Shown: positions 7,892 to 17,700 of the stretch, piece after piece
How the letters are laid out: each line of letters begins with the position of its first letter
How positions within the stretch are numbered: position 1 is the first letter of the stretch
Source: JAHFHB01 sp964393875
Lineage (GTDB): Bacteria; Omnitrophota; Omnitrophia; Omnitrophales; Aquincolibacteriaceae
Assembly (NCBI GenBank): GCA_964393875.1
Contig: CAYMUZ010000058.1
Span: 1 to 19,128 of the forward strand
Length of the DNA: 19,128 bases
Direction of reading: 5' to 3'
Position numbers and translations under genes: made by a program
Notes under the pieces: model-generated
Databases searched by the model: none
Told to the model about the DNA's origin: nothing
Seen by the model: only the letters and a program-made list of their open reading frames with translations

Positions 7892-8498
7892 ATTTTTTGT
7901 GTTTCTAGCGCTAGTCATGATCATGTGGGGCCCGGTGCCTGTCCGTGCGGCCAATATTGACGAGTTACCTGACTTTTTAGAGAGAAAGGCGGCAAATGTT
8001 TACGATTTGGCCGACCGATTTCCCACGGCCGCAGATTTGCAATTGATTCAGTCGGATGATCTTCTTCGGCGGGGCATTTGGCAGGAAGACAGGTTTGTAT
8101 TTCCCGGAGCCGGGCAGTCTTCAGATGTGCAGCTGGTTCCCCTGACCCTCAGCGGAACACGGGTCGAAGTGATCCGCTGCCGGCCGAGCCCGGATCAGCT
8201 GAGCCGGATTCATTTTTCGCAGGTAGCGCCCGGGGCGGATTTTGTTCTCTACCTGAGGGTCAGCTCGACCCGTGAAGAGGATGGAACTCCGCGCAAAGAA
8301 ACAGGAGCGGTCTATCTGAAGGTTTTTGCCGGACGAAAACTCCTTTTGCGAACGCGGATGACCTCTGAAGATGGCTGGGTTGAAAAAAAATTATCGCTTG
8401 GGAGCAGTCGTTTTCTTAAAGCAAAGCTTAACCTGTCGCTAGAGATCACTTCAGATGATCTTGATGACGCTGTGATGCTGGCGGGTTTCGTTGTCTAA
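7872..8498 (+). CDS. Secreted protein of unknown function
   Basis: I do not recognise this 208-residue product. It begins with a Sec-type signal peptide: basic QFLSRK, a hydrophobic core FFVFLALVMIMW and a likely cleavage after VRA near residue 26. The mature part has one cysteine, no repeats and alternating hydrophobic/polar stretches (FVLYLRVSSTREE, GAVYLKVFAGRKLLLRTRM) suggesting a mainly beta structure; the C-terminus is hydrophobic (MLAGFVV). ATG 7872 is chosen over GTG 7866 because AGG is correctly spaced before it. It starts inside the CPBP gene and is the last gene before the giant gene's promoter region. Its low-cysteine make-up sets it apart from the giant neighbour. Confidence 0.75.
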   Translation: MQFLSRKFFVFLALVMIMWGPVPVRAANIDELPDFLERKAANVYDLADRFPTAADLQLIQSDDLLRRGIWQEDRFVFPGAGQSSDVQLVPLTLSGTRVEVIRCRPSPDQLSRIHFSQVAPGADFVLYLRVSSTREEDGTPRKETGAVYLKVFAGRKLLLRTRMTSEDGWVEKKLSLGSSRFLKAKLNLSLEITSDDLDDAVMLAGFVV

Positions 8499-8510
8499 AA
8501 AAGGGTTATG

Positions 8511-8540
8511 TTGACAATTAATATTCTTTTTTTTTATATC
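8511..8540 (+). promoter_or_regulatory. Possible upstream promoter
   Basis: TTGACA (8511-8516), an 18-bp T-rich spacer, TATATC (8535-8540). The -35 matches the sigma-70 consensus fully, the -10 at four of six positions. Confidence 0.35.
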
Positions 8541-8570
8541 TAAGGCCCTTTTTAAAGTCAGAATAATTTT

Positions 8571-8599
8571 TTGACATAAGTCGGCATAGCAGGTATATT
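8571..8599 (+). promoter_or_regulatory. Probable sigma-70-type promoter of the giant gene
   Basis: TTGACA (8571-8576), a 17-bp spacer, TATATT (8594-8599): a perfect -35, ideal spacing and five of six -10 matches. Initiation near 8606 would leave a leader of about 40 bases. Confidence 0.6.
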
Positions 8600-8626
8600 T
8601 TTTTTAAGGTGCATCTTGACCAAACT

Positions 8627-8632
8627 AAGGAG
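8627..8632 (+). promoter_or_regulatory. Ribosome binding site of the giant gene, unusually distant
   Basis: AAGGAG is a strong Shine-Dalgarno sequence but lies 15 bases before ATG 8648. The only closer in-frame candidate, TTG 8633, touches it directly. The ATG is kept because a typical signal peptide follows. Confidence 0.45.
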
Positions 8633-8647
8633 TTGCATAGAACTTCA

Positions 8648-8755
8648 ATGACCCGAAGACGTTCCAAAACATGGAAGGTGACAGCATTCTGCCGCCTCGC
8701 AATTTTTTGCGCGGGTGCGGGTTTCTTTTTTTCAGGCCCGACGCATTCCTTGGCC
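8648..8755 (+). other. Signal peptide of the giant protein
   Basis: Residues 1-36: RRR and KxxK in the n-region, a core containing LAIFCAGAGFFFSG, and SLA before a probable cut at D37. The cysteine in LAIFC follows Phe, which does not fit a lipobox, so SPI export is preferred over a lipoprotein. A Ser-rich stretch follows. Confidence 0.75.
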
Positions 8756-11700
8756 GATTCCTCGTCGTCTTCATCCCATCGAAATCAAACACCCTCTCGA
8801 GATTCGTTTTCTTTCATCATTTCTGAACCGGTTCCTCCTTTTCCCCCTGCGATGGCACAGCTCGGCTTGTCGGGGGAAGTGATTGCGGCACCCGTTTGCG
8901 GTGACGGCGTAGTGATTTTGCCTGAGGAGTGCGATGACGGTAACCGTAAAGATGGGGACGGATGCTCGGAAGACTGTTTGCTAGAAAAAATTCGTGATTT
9001 GACGTGCAGTATTCGCGTGACAGGAGGGGGAGTTTTTCTTGTCAAGAAAATAGGGACCGCCGCAGGTCAGACGGTTTGTTCTTCGCCGGCCGGTGAGAGA
9101 GAAATAGATTCAGAAAATTCGCTCACCTGGCTCGATCGCGCACTCGGAATGAGCGAGGCGCGTGCCGATCCCAGTTCGGAGCCAGGCGATGAGGCCCAAA
9201 AACCGCTTGAGGAACGTTGCTACACCTGGACTCTGGTAAGCGGCGATGTGAGCGATTGTTCCGTGGTTCAGCAATGCCGGGAGATTAAGGTCAGCTGTCC
9301 ACGCCCCACACGGCAAAAGATCATCTATACCGCTGAATTGAATACCAAGCGGGGCCGTTTACTGAGCGATGTTGTCCATTTTGAGTTTATCGCGGTGGGT
9401 TGCGGAAACGGGAAGGAAGACGCCCGGGAAGAATGTGATGACGGCAATAACGTCGATGGGGATGGCTGTTCCGCATCGTGCTTAAAGGAGCCTCTTCCTA
9501 ATTTTTGCGGTAACAACCGCATTGAGTCGCCTGAGGAGTGCGACGATGGAAATACCCGCGATGGAGACCGCTGCTCGTCGACTTGCCGCATCAACCGTGT
9601 TTGCGGCGATGGTTTTCTGGATCCAGGCGAGCAATGCGACAACGGGACACAAAATGGGACCACGGGCAACGACTGTTCGAGGTTTTGCACGTTGATTCCT
9701 AGATGCGGCAACGGCAAACTGGATCCGGGTGAGCAGTGCGACGATGGCAATTTAACCGGGGGAGATGGATGTTCTGTGCTTTGTCGCTTGGAAGTGTTGT
9801 GTGGTAACCATATCGTGGATGCCGAGGAACAGTGCGATGATGGCAACACTCTCAATGGAGATGGTTGTTCGTCTACTTGCCGCAGGGAATGCACCGGGGG
9901 GCAGGTTTTCTGCCCTGTCCGCAGCGATTGTCGATCGGCGGGTCGTTGTAACTGTGGAACGAACGCAGAGTGCGATGATCGCAATGCCTGTACGACCGAT
10001 ACATGCGAAAATGCAGTTTGTGTCAGCTCAAATAACAATAGCCGTTGCGATGACCACAATAGCTGTACGCAGGGGGATAGCTGCAGTAACGGAATTTGCG
10101 CTGGAGGGGGCATCCAGTGCCCGGTACCGGGGATGGTTTGCAACGCGGCGAGAGGAAGCTGCCAGTGTCCAACGGGAACGACTCGCTGCAAGGGGCAGTG
10201 CCTCCCCCTCGGGGATGTCTGCCCGTGTCTGGATGACAGCGAGTGTCAAGATGTGGATGTTTGCAATGGGCGTGAAATTTGTCGTAATGGCCAATGTGCG
10301 TTAGGAACTCCATTGAGCTGCAGTGACGGAAACGTCTGCACGACGGATTTTTGTGATCCGCCCACAGGGTGCGTGCATCAGAACAACAGTATGCCGTGCA
10401 GCGATGAAGTTCAGTGTACTCGTGGGGATACTTGTGCCGAAGGGCGATGCAGGGGTCAAAGTGTTTGTACCATCGTTTCGCAAGAATGTTCTTCTACGAG
10501 TGGGCGGTGTGAATGCCCTGCTGGCAGGAAACTGTGTAGGGGGATGCAGTGTATCCCCGACGCCGCTCCCTGCTCCTGTAGTCAGGATAGTGAATGCTCC
10601 AGTAATGTGTGCACGGGGGTGGAACACTGCGTGAATTTTAGTTGTGTTGCGGATCTCCCGTTGAACTGTGATGATAGAAATGCCTGCACGAGTGACAGCT
10701 GTAATCCGAGCACCGGTTGTGTTCACGAGGGCCTGTCGGTCCCGTGTGACGATGGAAACCCATGCACGACGGGCGATTTGTGTGTCAACAGTGTTTGTAC
10801 GGCACAGCCTCTCGTCTGCCCCGTTGTGGGCGCGAATTGTGACCCCGAGACGGGCATTTGCCGGTGTCCATCCCCACTTGTGCAGTGCGGAAGCCGGTGT
10901 GTGAGTGCCGGAACCTCCTGTTGCACTTCAGATCGCGATTGCCTGGATGAGGATGTTTGCAATGGCACGGAAACTTGCAATGTCGAGACCGGCGTTTGCA
11001 TTCAGGGCACGCCTTTAACCCGCGATGATCAAAATCCGTGCACGACAGACAGTTGTGATCCTCAGACAGGCGTCATCCATGAGCCAAATACAAATCTGTG
11101 CAATGATGGCGACATTTGCACTGTCAACGACCGTTGTACCTCCTTGGGATGCCCGACGGGGCAGCCTGCCTGCTGCCTGGCCCAGCCAGCCTGCCAGAAT
11201 CCTTTGGTTTGCAATTCGGTGAATGGCAGCTGCCAATGTCCTGCAGGGCAATACCTGTGCGGGCCGCTATGCGTGCCCAACGAGAGCCCCTGTGAGTGTT
11301 TCAGCGCGGGACCCTGCGATGATCGTAACAGGTGCACTGAGGGGGACATCTGTGATTTGACCCGGCACGTGTGCGTGCCTGGCCGTCAGATTTCTTGCAG
11401 CGATGGCAACGACTGCACCAACGATGACTGTATTCCTTCCATCGGCTGCCGGTTTTCTCCCAACAATGGGCCCTGTAACGATCACAATGCGTGCACAACA
11501 GAATCTTGCTCGGGAGATCAATGCGTGGCGCGTGCGATTACATGCCCTTTGCAGGGGCAGTTGTGTGACCCGGCCTCAGGCTGTGCCTGCCCTGCAGGGA
11601 CGGTCCCTTGCGGGAGCAGGTGCGAGACCCGTTGCGCTTGTACCACTGATGCGCAGTGCGATGACGGGGATGTTTGCGATGGAGGCGAACGTTGCGTCAT

Positions 11701-14700
11701 CACTGCCGGGGGCAATCATGCTTGCGAGAGGGATCCCGCGCATCCGGCGCTTGAGTGTCCGGACGACGGTAATGCCTGCACGACGGAAAGCTGCCACCGC
11801 GTGCTTGGGTGTCAGCACACCAATCTTACCAGTCCGGCGGGTACCCAGGGCGGGGTTTGTGATAGCGACGTCTGTACCAATGACCGCTGTAGTGCAGGAG
11901 TTTGTGTTACGACGCCGAAGTGCTCGACAGACAGGGTCTGTAACCCTCAAAGCGCTGTCTGTGAGTGTCCGATCGGTCAATTTTTGTGCCGCGACACGGT
12001 TTGTTTGCCGACAGGGTCGCCGTGTGAGTGCATAAATTCGTCGCAATGCTCTAACGAAAATCTTTGTGATGGAACCAAGACCTGTGTCAATTTTAGTTGT
12101 GTGAATGGAACGCCTGTCCTTTGCGATGACGGAGTGTTTTGTAATGGGGTTGAGACGTGTGTTCCCTCGACGGGCCGCTGCAGTGCCGGAACGCCGCCTA
12201 GCTGCAGTGAAAGTCCTGACATTAGCTGTACAACAGACTCCTGTAATTCAGTGTCCGATCGATGTGTTCACACGGACAATGGCACCTGCACTGGCGGAAA
12301 AATTTGTGTCGCTGCCAGTGGCGGTTGTTCTTGCCCTGCGAATCGGCCTGTTTTTTGCGGCGGAAATTGCGTGACTGATGAGAGTGCGTGCCCCTGCCCG
12401 GATGATGGCAATGACTGTACGTCGGAAGTTTTCACGGGAGGCCACTGCACTCATCCTGCAAGACCTCAGGGAACTGCGTGTGCGGATGATGGCGTGCCGT
12501 GCACAGCGGATTTGTGCGCCGGCAGTGTTTGCCGGCATACGAGCACGTGTGATGATGGCCTTTTCTGTAACGGAGCCGAAGTTTGCAACGGTCAGGGCGG
12601 TTGTTTGTCTGGAACGTCTCCCTGCCCGAGCGGAACCTGCAATGAGGCATTAGACCTTTGTGATGGTGAGACGGGCACGGGTGAGACGGGCACAGGTGAG
12701 ACCGGAACAGGGACTGGGACGGGAACCGGAACAGGGACGGGTGAGACTGGAACAGGGACTGGAGAGGAACAGACGTGCGGTGCCCTTCAGCGGCGCTGTG
12801 GTGCGGGGTGTATTCTTTTGACGGACTGCTGCGAGGATAGCGATTGTCATGAAGCTCCGGCAGACGACGTCTGTACGACGGATACGTGCGATCATACGAC
12901 ACACAGGTGTGGGCATCAAAACAATACGCGGTCGTGTGAGTCGGATAATTTGAGTTGTACAGACGATATTTGCGTGAATGGAAGCTGCAATCATCCCCTT
13001 TCCGTTGACGGCACCACGTGTGATGATGGTGAAAATGTGGTATGCACACGCGATGTTTGCGATGGACAGCACGAAGACTGTCGGCACATGCCTGATAATA
13101 GCCGCTGCTCAGGGGGGCAAGTTTGTAATGCAGGTACCGGCTGCGGATGCACAGGAAGCACACGCTTTTTCTGTGATGGAGAATGCCGGGAATGTTGTGC
13201 GAATGCAGATTGCGGGACGAATGCGGTGTGCGATGCCGCCCGACACACGTGTATTTGCGATGATCAAAACGAATGCACGGCCGATGCGATGGTGAATGGG
13301 GTCTGTACCCATACGCCGCGCCCGCAGGGGACGGGATGCGCGGATGACCGCAGAGACTGCACCGACGATGTCTGTAACGATCTTGGTGTGTGCACGCACG
13401 TGCCTATCTCTGCTAATCAAACTTGCTTGACAGATAGCCATGGTTGTACGCGCGATCATTGTGATGGCGCCGGAGAATGCGTTCACGATCTGCTTGCGGG
13501 AGGCTCGGCGTGTGCTCTTGAGAGTGTCGACCGCTTAGACTGTACGAACGATTTTTGCAACGGAACAAACCCTGACTGCCAGCAGTCATCTAACTGCACG
13601 GCCCCCAAAGTATGTGATCCCAATAGCGGGCAGTGTGCGTGTCCGGCGGCCGTTCCCTATTTTTGCACCTTGAATAATACCTGTGTTGCCGGTGAGGCGG
13701 ACTGCCGGTGTGATGACGACGGATCCGATTGTCAGGTCGATGCGATTGTGAACGGGGTTTGTACGCATACCTTGAGACAAAATGGCGCTGCGTGTCTGGA
13801 CGATGGGAATGATTGCACCAGTGATGTTTGCGACGGAGTAAGTTCGGCGTGCCAGCACCCCGCGAGATCTGCGGGTACCGCTTGTGCGAGTGATGGGGTG
13901 GACTGTACGGCGGATGAATGCGATGCCGTTCATACCTGCCAGCACACTCCGAGCAACGGCCGATGCGGGGTGGGTCAAGTGTGCAACGCGACGACGGGGT
14001 GCCAGTGTGCTGGCAGCACGCCCGCGTCCTGTGACGGGGCGTGTTATCAATGCTGCGTCAATGCGGATTGTCCGACGGGAGCGGTCTGCGATAATCATTT
14101 GTGCACGTGCGATGATGGAAACGAATGCACTGAGGATACACGGGGGGCGGCCGGAGAGTGTTCGCATACTCCAAGGGCGCAAGGGACGGCCTGTGCCACG
14201 GATGGGAACGAATGTACCACGGACGTTTGTAATGGCTCGGGTATCTGTGGCCATGCTTCCGACGTTGGCCGGGCATGCACGCCGGATGATCAAGGCTGTA
14301 CCACAGACCGTTGTGATGCTGCCGGAGCCTGCGTTCATGATCTTGTGACGGATTCCACCAGGCCGTGTGAAACGGGGAGTGTAGACGCCATTCCATGTAC
14401 GAGAGATTTTTGTGATGGGGTGCATACGCAGTGCCAGCACCCCGATAGCTGCGTTTCTCCAAAAACGTGCGATCACTCGAGTGGTCAATGTACCTGCTCA
14501 TCGAATGCACCCTATTTTTGTGCAACGACAAATACTTGCGTTGCGCAAGAAGCCGATTGCCCCTGCGCTGACGACGGTTTGGATTGTACCGACGAAGTGA
14601 TTGTGGACGGAGAGTGTACCCACCCTGCGAGAGCCAATGGAACGACTTGCAATGATAGAAACGCTTGCACCCGGGTGGATACATGCCAGAGCGGTTCATG

Positions 14701-17700
14701 TTTGGGGGGAGATTCAGTGGTATGTGCGGCGCCAGATCAGTGCCATAGCGCTCGAGTGTGTGACACTGCGACGGGGATATGTTCCAATCCACCGAGGCCC
14801 GATGGCACGGGCTGTAATGACGCCAATGAGTGCACGCGGAAGGATACCTGCCAGAACGGCGATTGCACGGGAAGTAACTCTGTGGTGTGTACGGCTCAGG
14901 ATGAATGTCATAGTGTCGGAACCTGCAATACCTCAACGGGAGCATGCTCGAATCCTATGGCGCCTGTGACCCAGAGCTGCACAGCAGATTCGACTGATTG
15001 TACGGACGACCACTGCGATGGTTTGGGCTCCTGCATTCATCCCTCGAATTGTCCTACCGGCCAGACATGCAATCCGCAAGACGGGCAATGCCGGCAGCCC
15101 TGTACTGCGAGCTCTGCGTGCCAAGAAAGCCCTGACAATGTGTGTACCACGAACACATGCAACACAGCGACCCAGCAGTGTGCTGCGCCGGTGAATAATA
15201 CAGACCCTTGCGCGCAACATTTTTGCAAGTTGAACGAGCGCTGCGCCAACGGTGCTTGCGGTGGCGGGGCTAACCGTGATTGTGCCGATACGGTGGGCTG
15301 TACGACCGATAGCTGTGATGAAAATCAAGATCAGTGCACGCATACGCCCAACAACAGCCTTTGTCCCACCGGAGCAGCGTGTGATCTCAATTTTGGGTGC
15401 CGGTGTCCCACAGGTCAGCAGGTTTGTTTTGGACAATGTATCGATGCGGCGTTGACCTGCCGCAACTCGCAGTGCAGCAACCCCCGTGTGAGGCTTTCAC
15501 AAACCGGCAATGCGCGTGTCAGTGTGGGTGCAAGCACTTCGGCCGATGCGGTGACTTTCTGCAGCTATAGCGACACACAGGCTTTTCCTGAAGACCATGA
15601 TTTTGTCCTCTCAAGCGGCTGCTCCGGTTTTGTTTCGATCTCTTCAGTCCATGCCGTGGATTACACCACGGTAACCGTTCAATGCACTGCCGCGCACGCA
15701 AATGGAGATTATTGTGCGGTGATTGCTCACGGAGCGACTTCAGGACGATCTTCGATTGCGCTCAATGTATTTTGCTTGCTCCCGGATTCAACCCAATGCG
15801 GAAATGGAATTGTGGAAGGATCAGAGCAGTGCGACGATGGCAACAGCAATGAAACCGATCTGTGTGATAGCAGCTGCCATGTCACCCATCTCTGCGGCAA
15901 TGGAATCCATAATCTTCAAGAAGAATGTGATTACAATGATACCCCGGCACATATTCAGCAAGATTGTTCCCCGAGTTCCCCCACGTGTAACACCGATTGC
16001 ACGTGTGCCAATACTCCTCCCCCACTTTGCGGCAATAACGCTGTCGATCCGGGTGAAAACTGCGGCGAACCGGGCCTTCCTCCCTGTGCATCGGGCATGA
16101 TTTGCACCCAGTGTGTTTGCGAAGCCTGTCCTGAAGGGCAGCGTGTCTGTGGCAGCCTCTGTATTCCGGCGACAGGCTGCTGCGCCGACCCGGATTGCAG
16201 AGAAAATCCGGTTGACAATGAGTGTACGCAAAATACATGTAATACGGGGACGCATGTGTGCAACGCGCCAGTCAACACCACGGGATCGTGTGCGGATGAG
16301 GGGATTCCGTGTACGACCGATCACTGCACGGAGGGTGTTTGTGAGCACACGGCGGATAATAGCCAGTGTACGGGAGGGCAAGTTTGTACGACCGCCAATG
16401 GGTGTCAATGTACGGGCAGTACCCCGGTGTCTTGTAACGGAACATGTGTTCAGTGCTGCACCGATGCGAATTGTGGAACCAATGCTGTTTGCAGCCCAGC
16501 CACGCATTCGTGCACTTGCGATGATCAAAACGAATGTACAGATGATTCTGGGGTACCCACTGAAGCATGTATCCATACCCCAAGGGCGCCGGGGACGGGG
16601 TGTGCTGACGATCACAAAGAGTGCACGACGGATGCTTGCAATAGCAGCGGCCTTTGCCAGCACATACCGAAGTCTGTCACGCAGGTATGCGCCCCGGACG
16701 ATCAAGGCTGCACCACGGATCATTGCGATGTTGTCGGCGAATGCGTTCATGATGTCAGAGATCCTTCGCAGCCGTGTGAGCCGGAGAGCGTCGATGCTTT
16801 TGACTGTACGCGCGATTTTTGTGATGGGACAAACTCAGCTTGTCAGCATCCTTTGAAAGCCCCAGGAGTGGAGTGTCTGAGCGACGGGGTTAGCTGCACA
16901 AACGACCAATGCAACGGAACCAGCCGGGACTGCCAGCATCCTGATAGTTGTACGGCGCCAAGATTGTGCAATGCGGCAAGCGGGCAATGCGCCTGTCCGG
17001 CGGTGAGACCCTATTTTTGTATCGACGACAACACGTGTGTTGCAAGCGCTGCGCAGTGCACCTGCATCGATGATGGGCACGAGTGCACCGACGAAGTGAT
17101 TGTCGATGGGGCTTGCACGCATCCAAGAAGACAGAATGGGACAGCGTGTTCCGATGATCAAAAAGACTGTACCGATGATATTTGCAACGGAACAAGTCCG
17201 GATTGCACGCACCCAGTGAAATCCGCCAATACCGCATGCACGCCTGATACGCACGCATGTACAAGAGATATTTGCGATGGGGCGGGTGAACGGTGCACGC
17301 ATCCCCTGGAAGAGAATCACACGGTTTGTCCCACAGATGGGGTGAGCTGCACGTTGGATGAATGCGATGGGAGTCTGGAAGATTGTCAGCATCGAGATAC
17401 CTGCACCGCGCCTCAGAGCTGCGATCCGGGTACGGATCAATGCCAGCGGTGTCCTTCTGGCCAGCGATCATGCGATGGGGTGTGTATTGCGCGGACCGGC
17501 TGCTGCGTTAATGAAGACTGCAGGGAACAGCCCAACGACAATGAATGTACGCGGAACGAGTGTGATACGACGGAACATCAGTGTAGGCCCCCCGTGAACA
17601 CAACAGACCCGTGCACCCCTGATGAATTCGAGTGTACGAACGATGTGTGTAATGGAAACGGCGTGTGTACGCATCCCCCGAAAGCTGTCGATCGGGCCTG

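Larger units (their letters stand above)
8499..8647 (+). other. AT-rich intergenic region upstream of the giant gene
   Basis: The largest non-coding gap in the window, rich in T and A runs. It holds two TTGACA boxes 60 bp apart, the second with a strong -10 element. An 8-bp complementarity (8498-8505 with 8546-8553) has a 40-base loop and is not convincing as a terminator. Confidence 0.7.

Noticed and set aside
8142..8263. Inverted 11-bp pair CTGACCCTCAG (8142) and CTGAGGGTCAG (8253)
   Set aside because: Each element is nearly palindromic, both lie within the coding frame of the secreted protein, and flanking matches are not colinear; probably chance.
8498..8553. AAAAAGGG/CCCTTTTT complementarity as a terminator after the secreted protein
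   Set aside because: The loop would be 40 bases and the stem mostly A-T; it lacks the compact hairpin of a normal rho-independent terminator.
12662..12775. Gly-Thr tract as an assembly artefact or frameshift site
   Set aside because: The frame is the same on both sides and codons in the tract are varied (GGT, GGC, GGA, GGG; ACG, ACA, ACT, ACC), so it is a real coding linker.
9765..17597. Plus-strand frames inside the giant gene (for example 9765-10304, 11403-12035, 16113-16856)
   Set aside because: They are off-frame readings of the same repeats, without ribosome sites or recognisable domains; the main frame is continuous through them.
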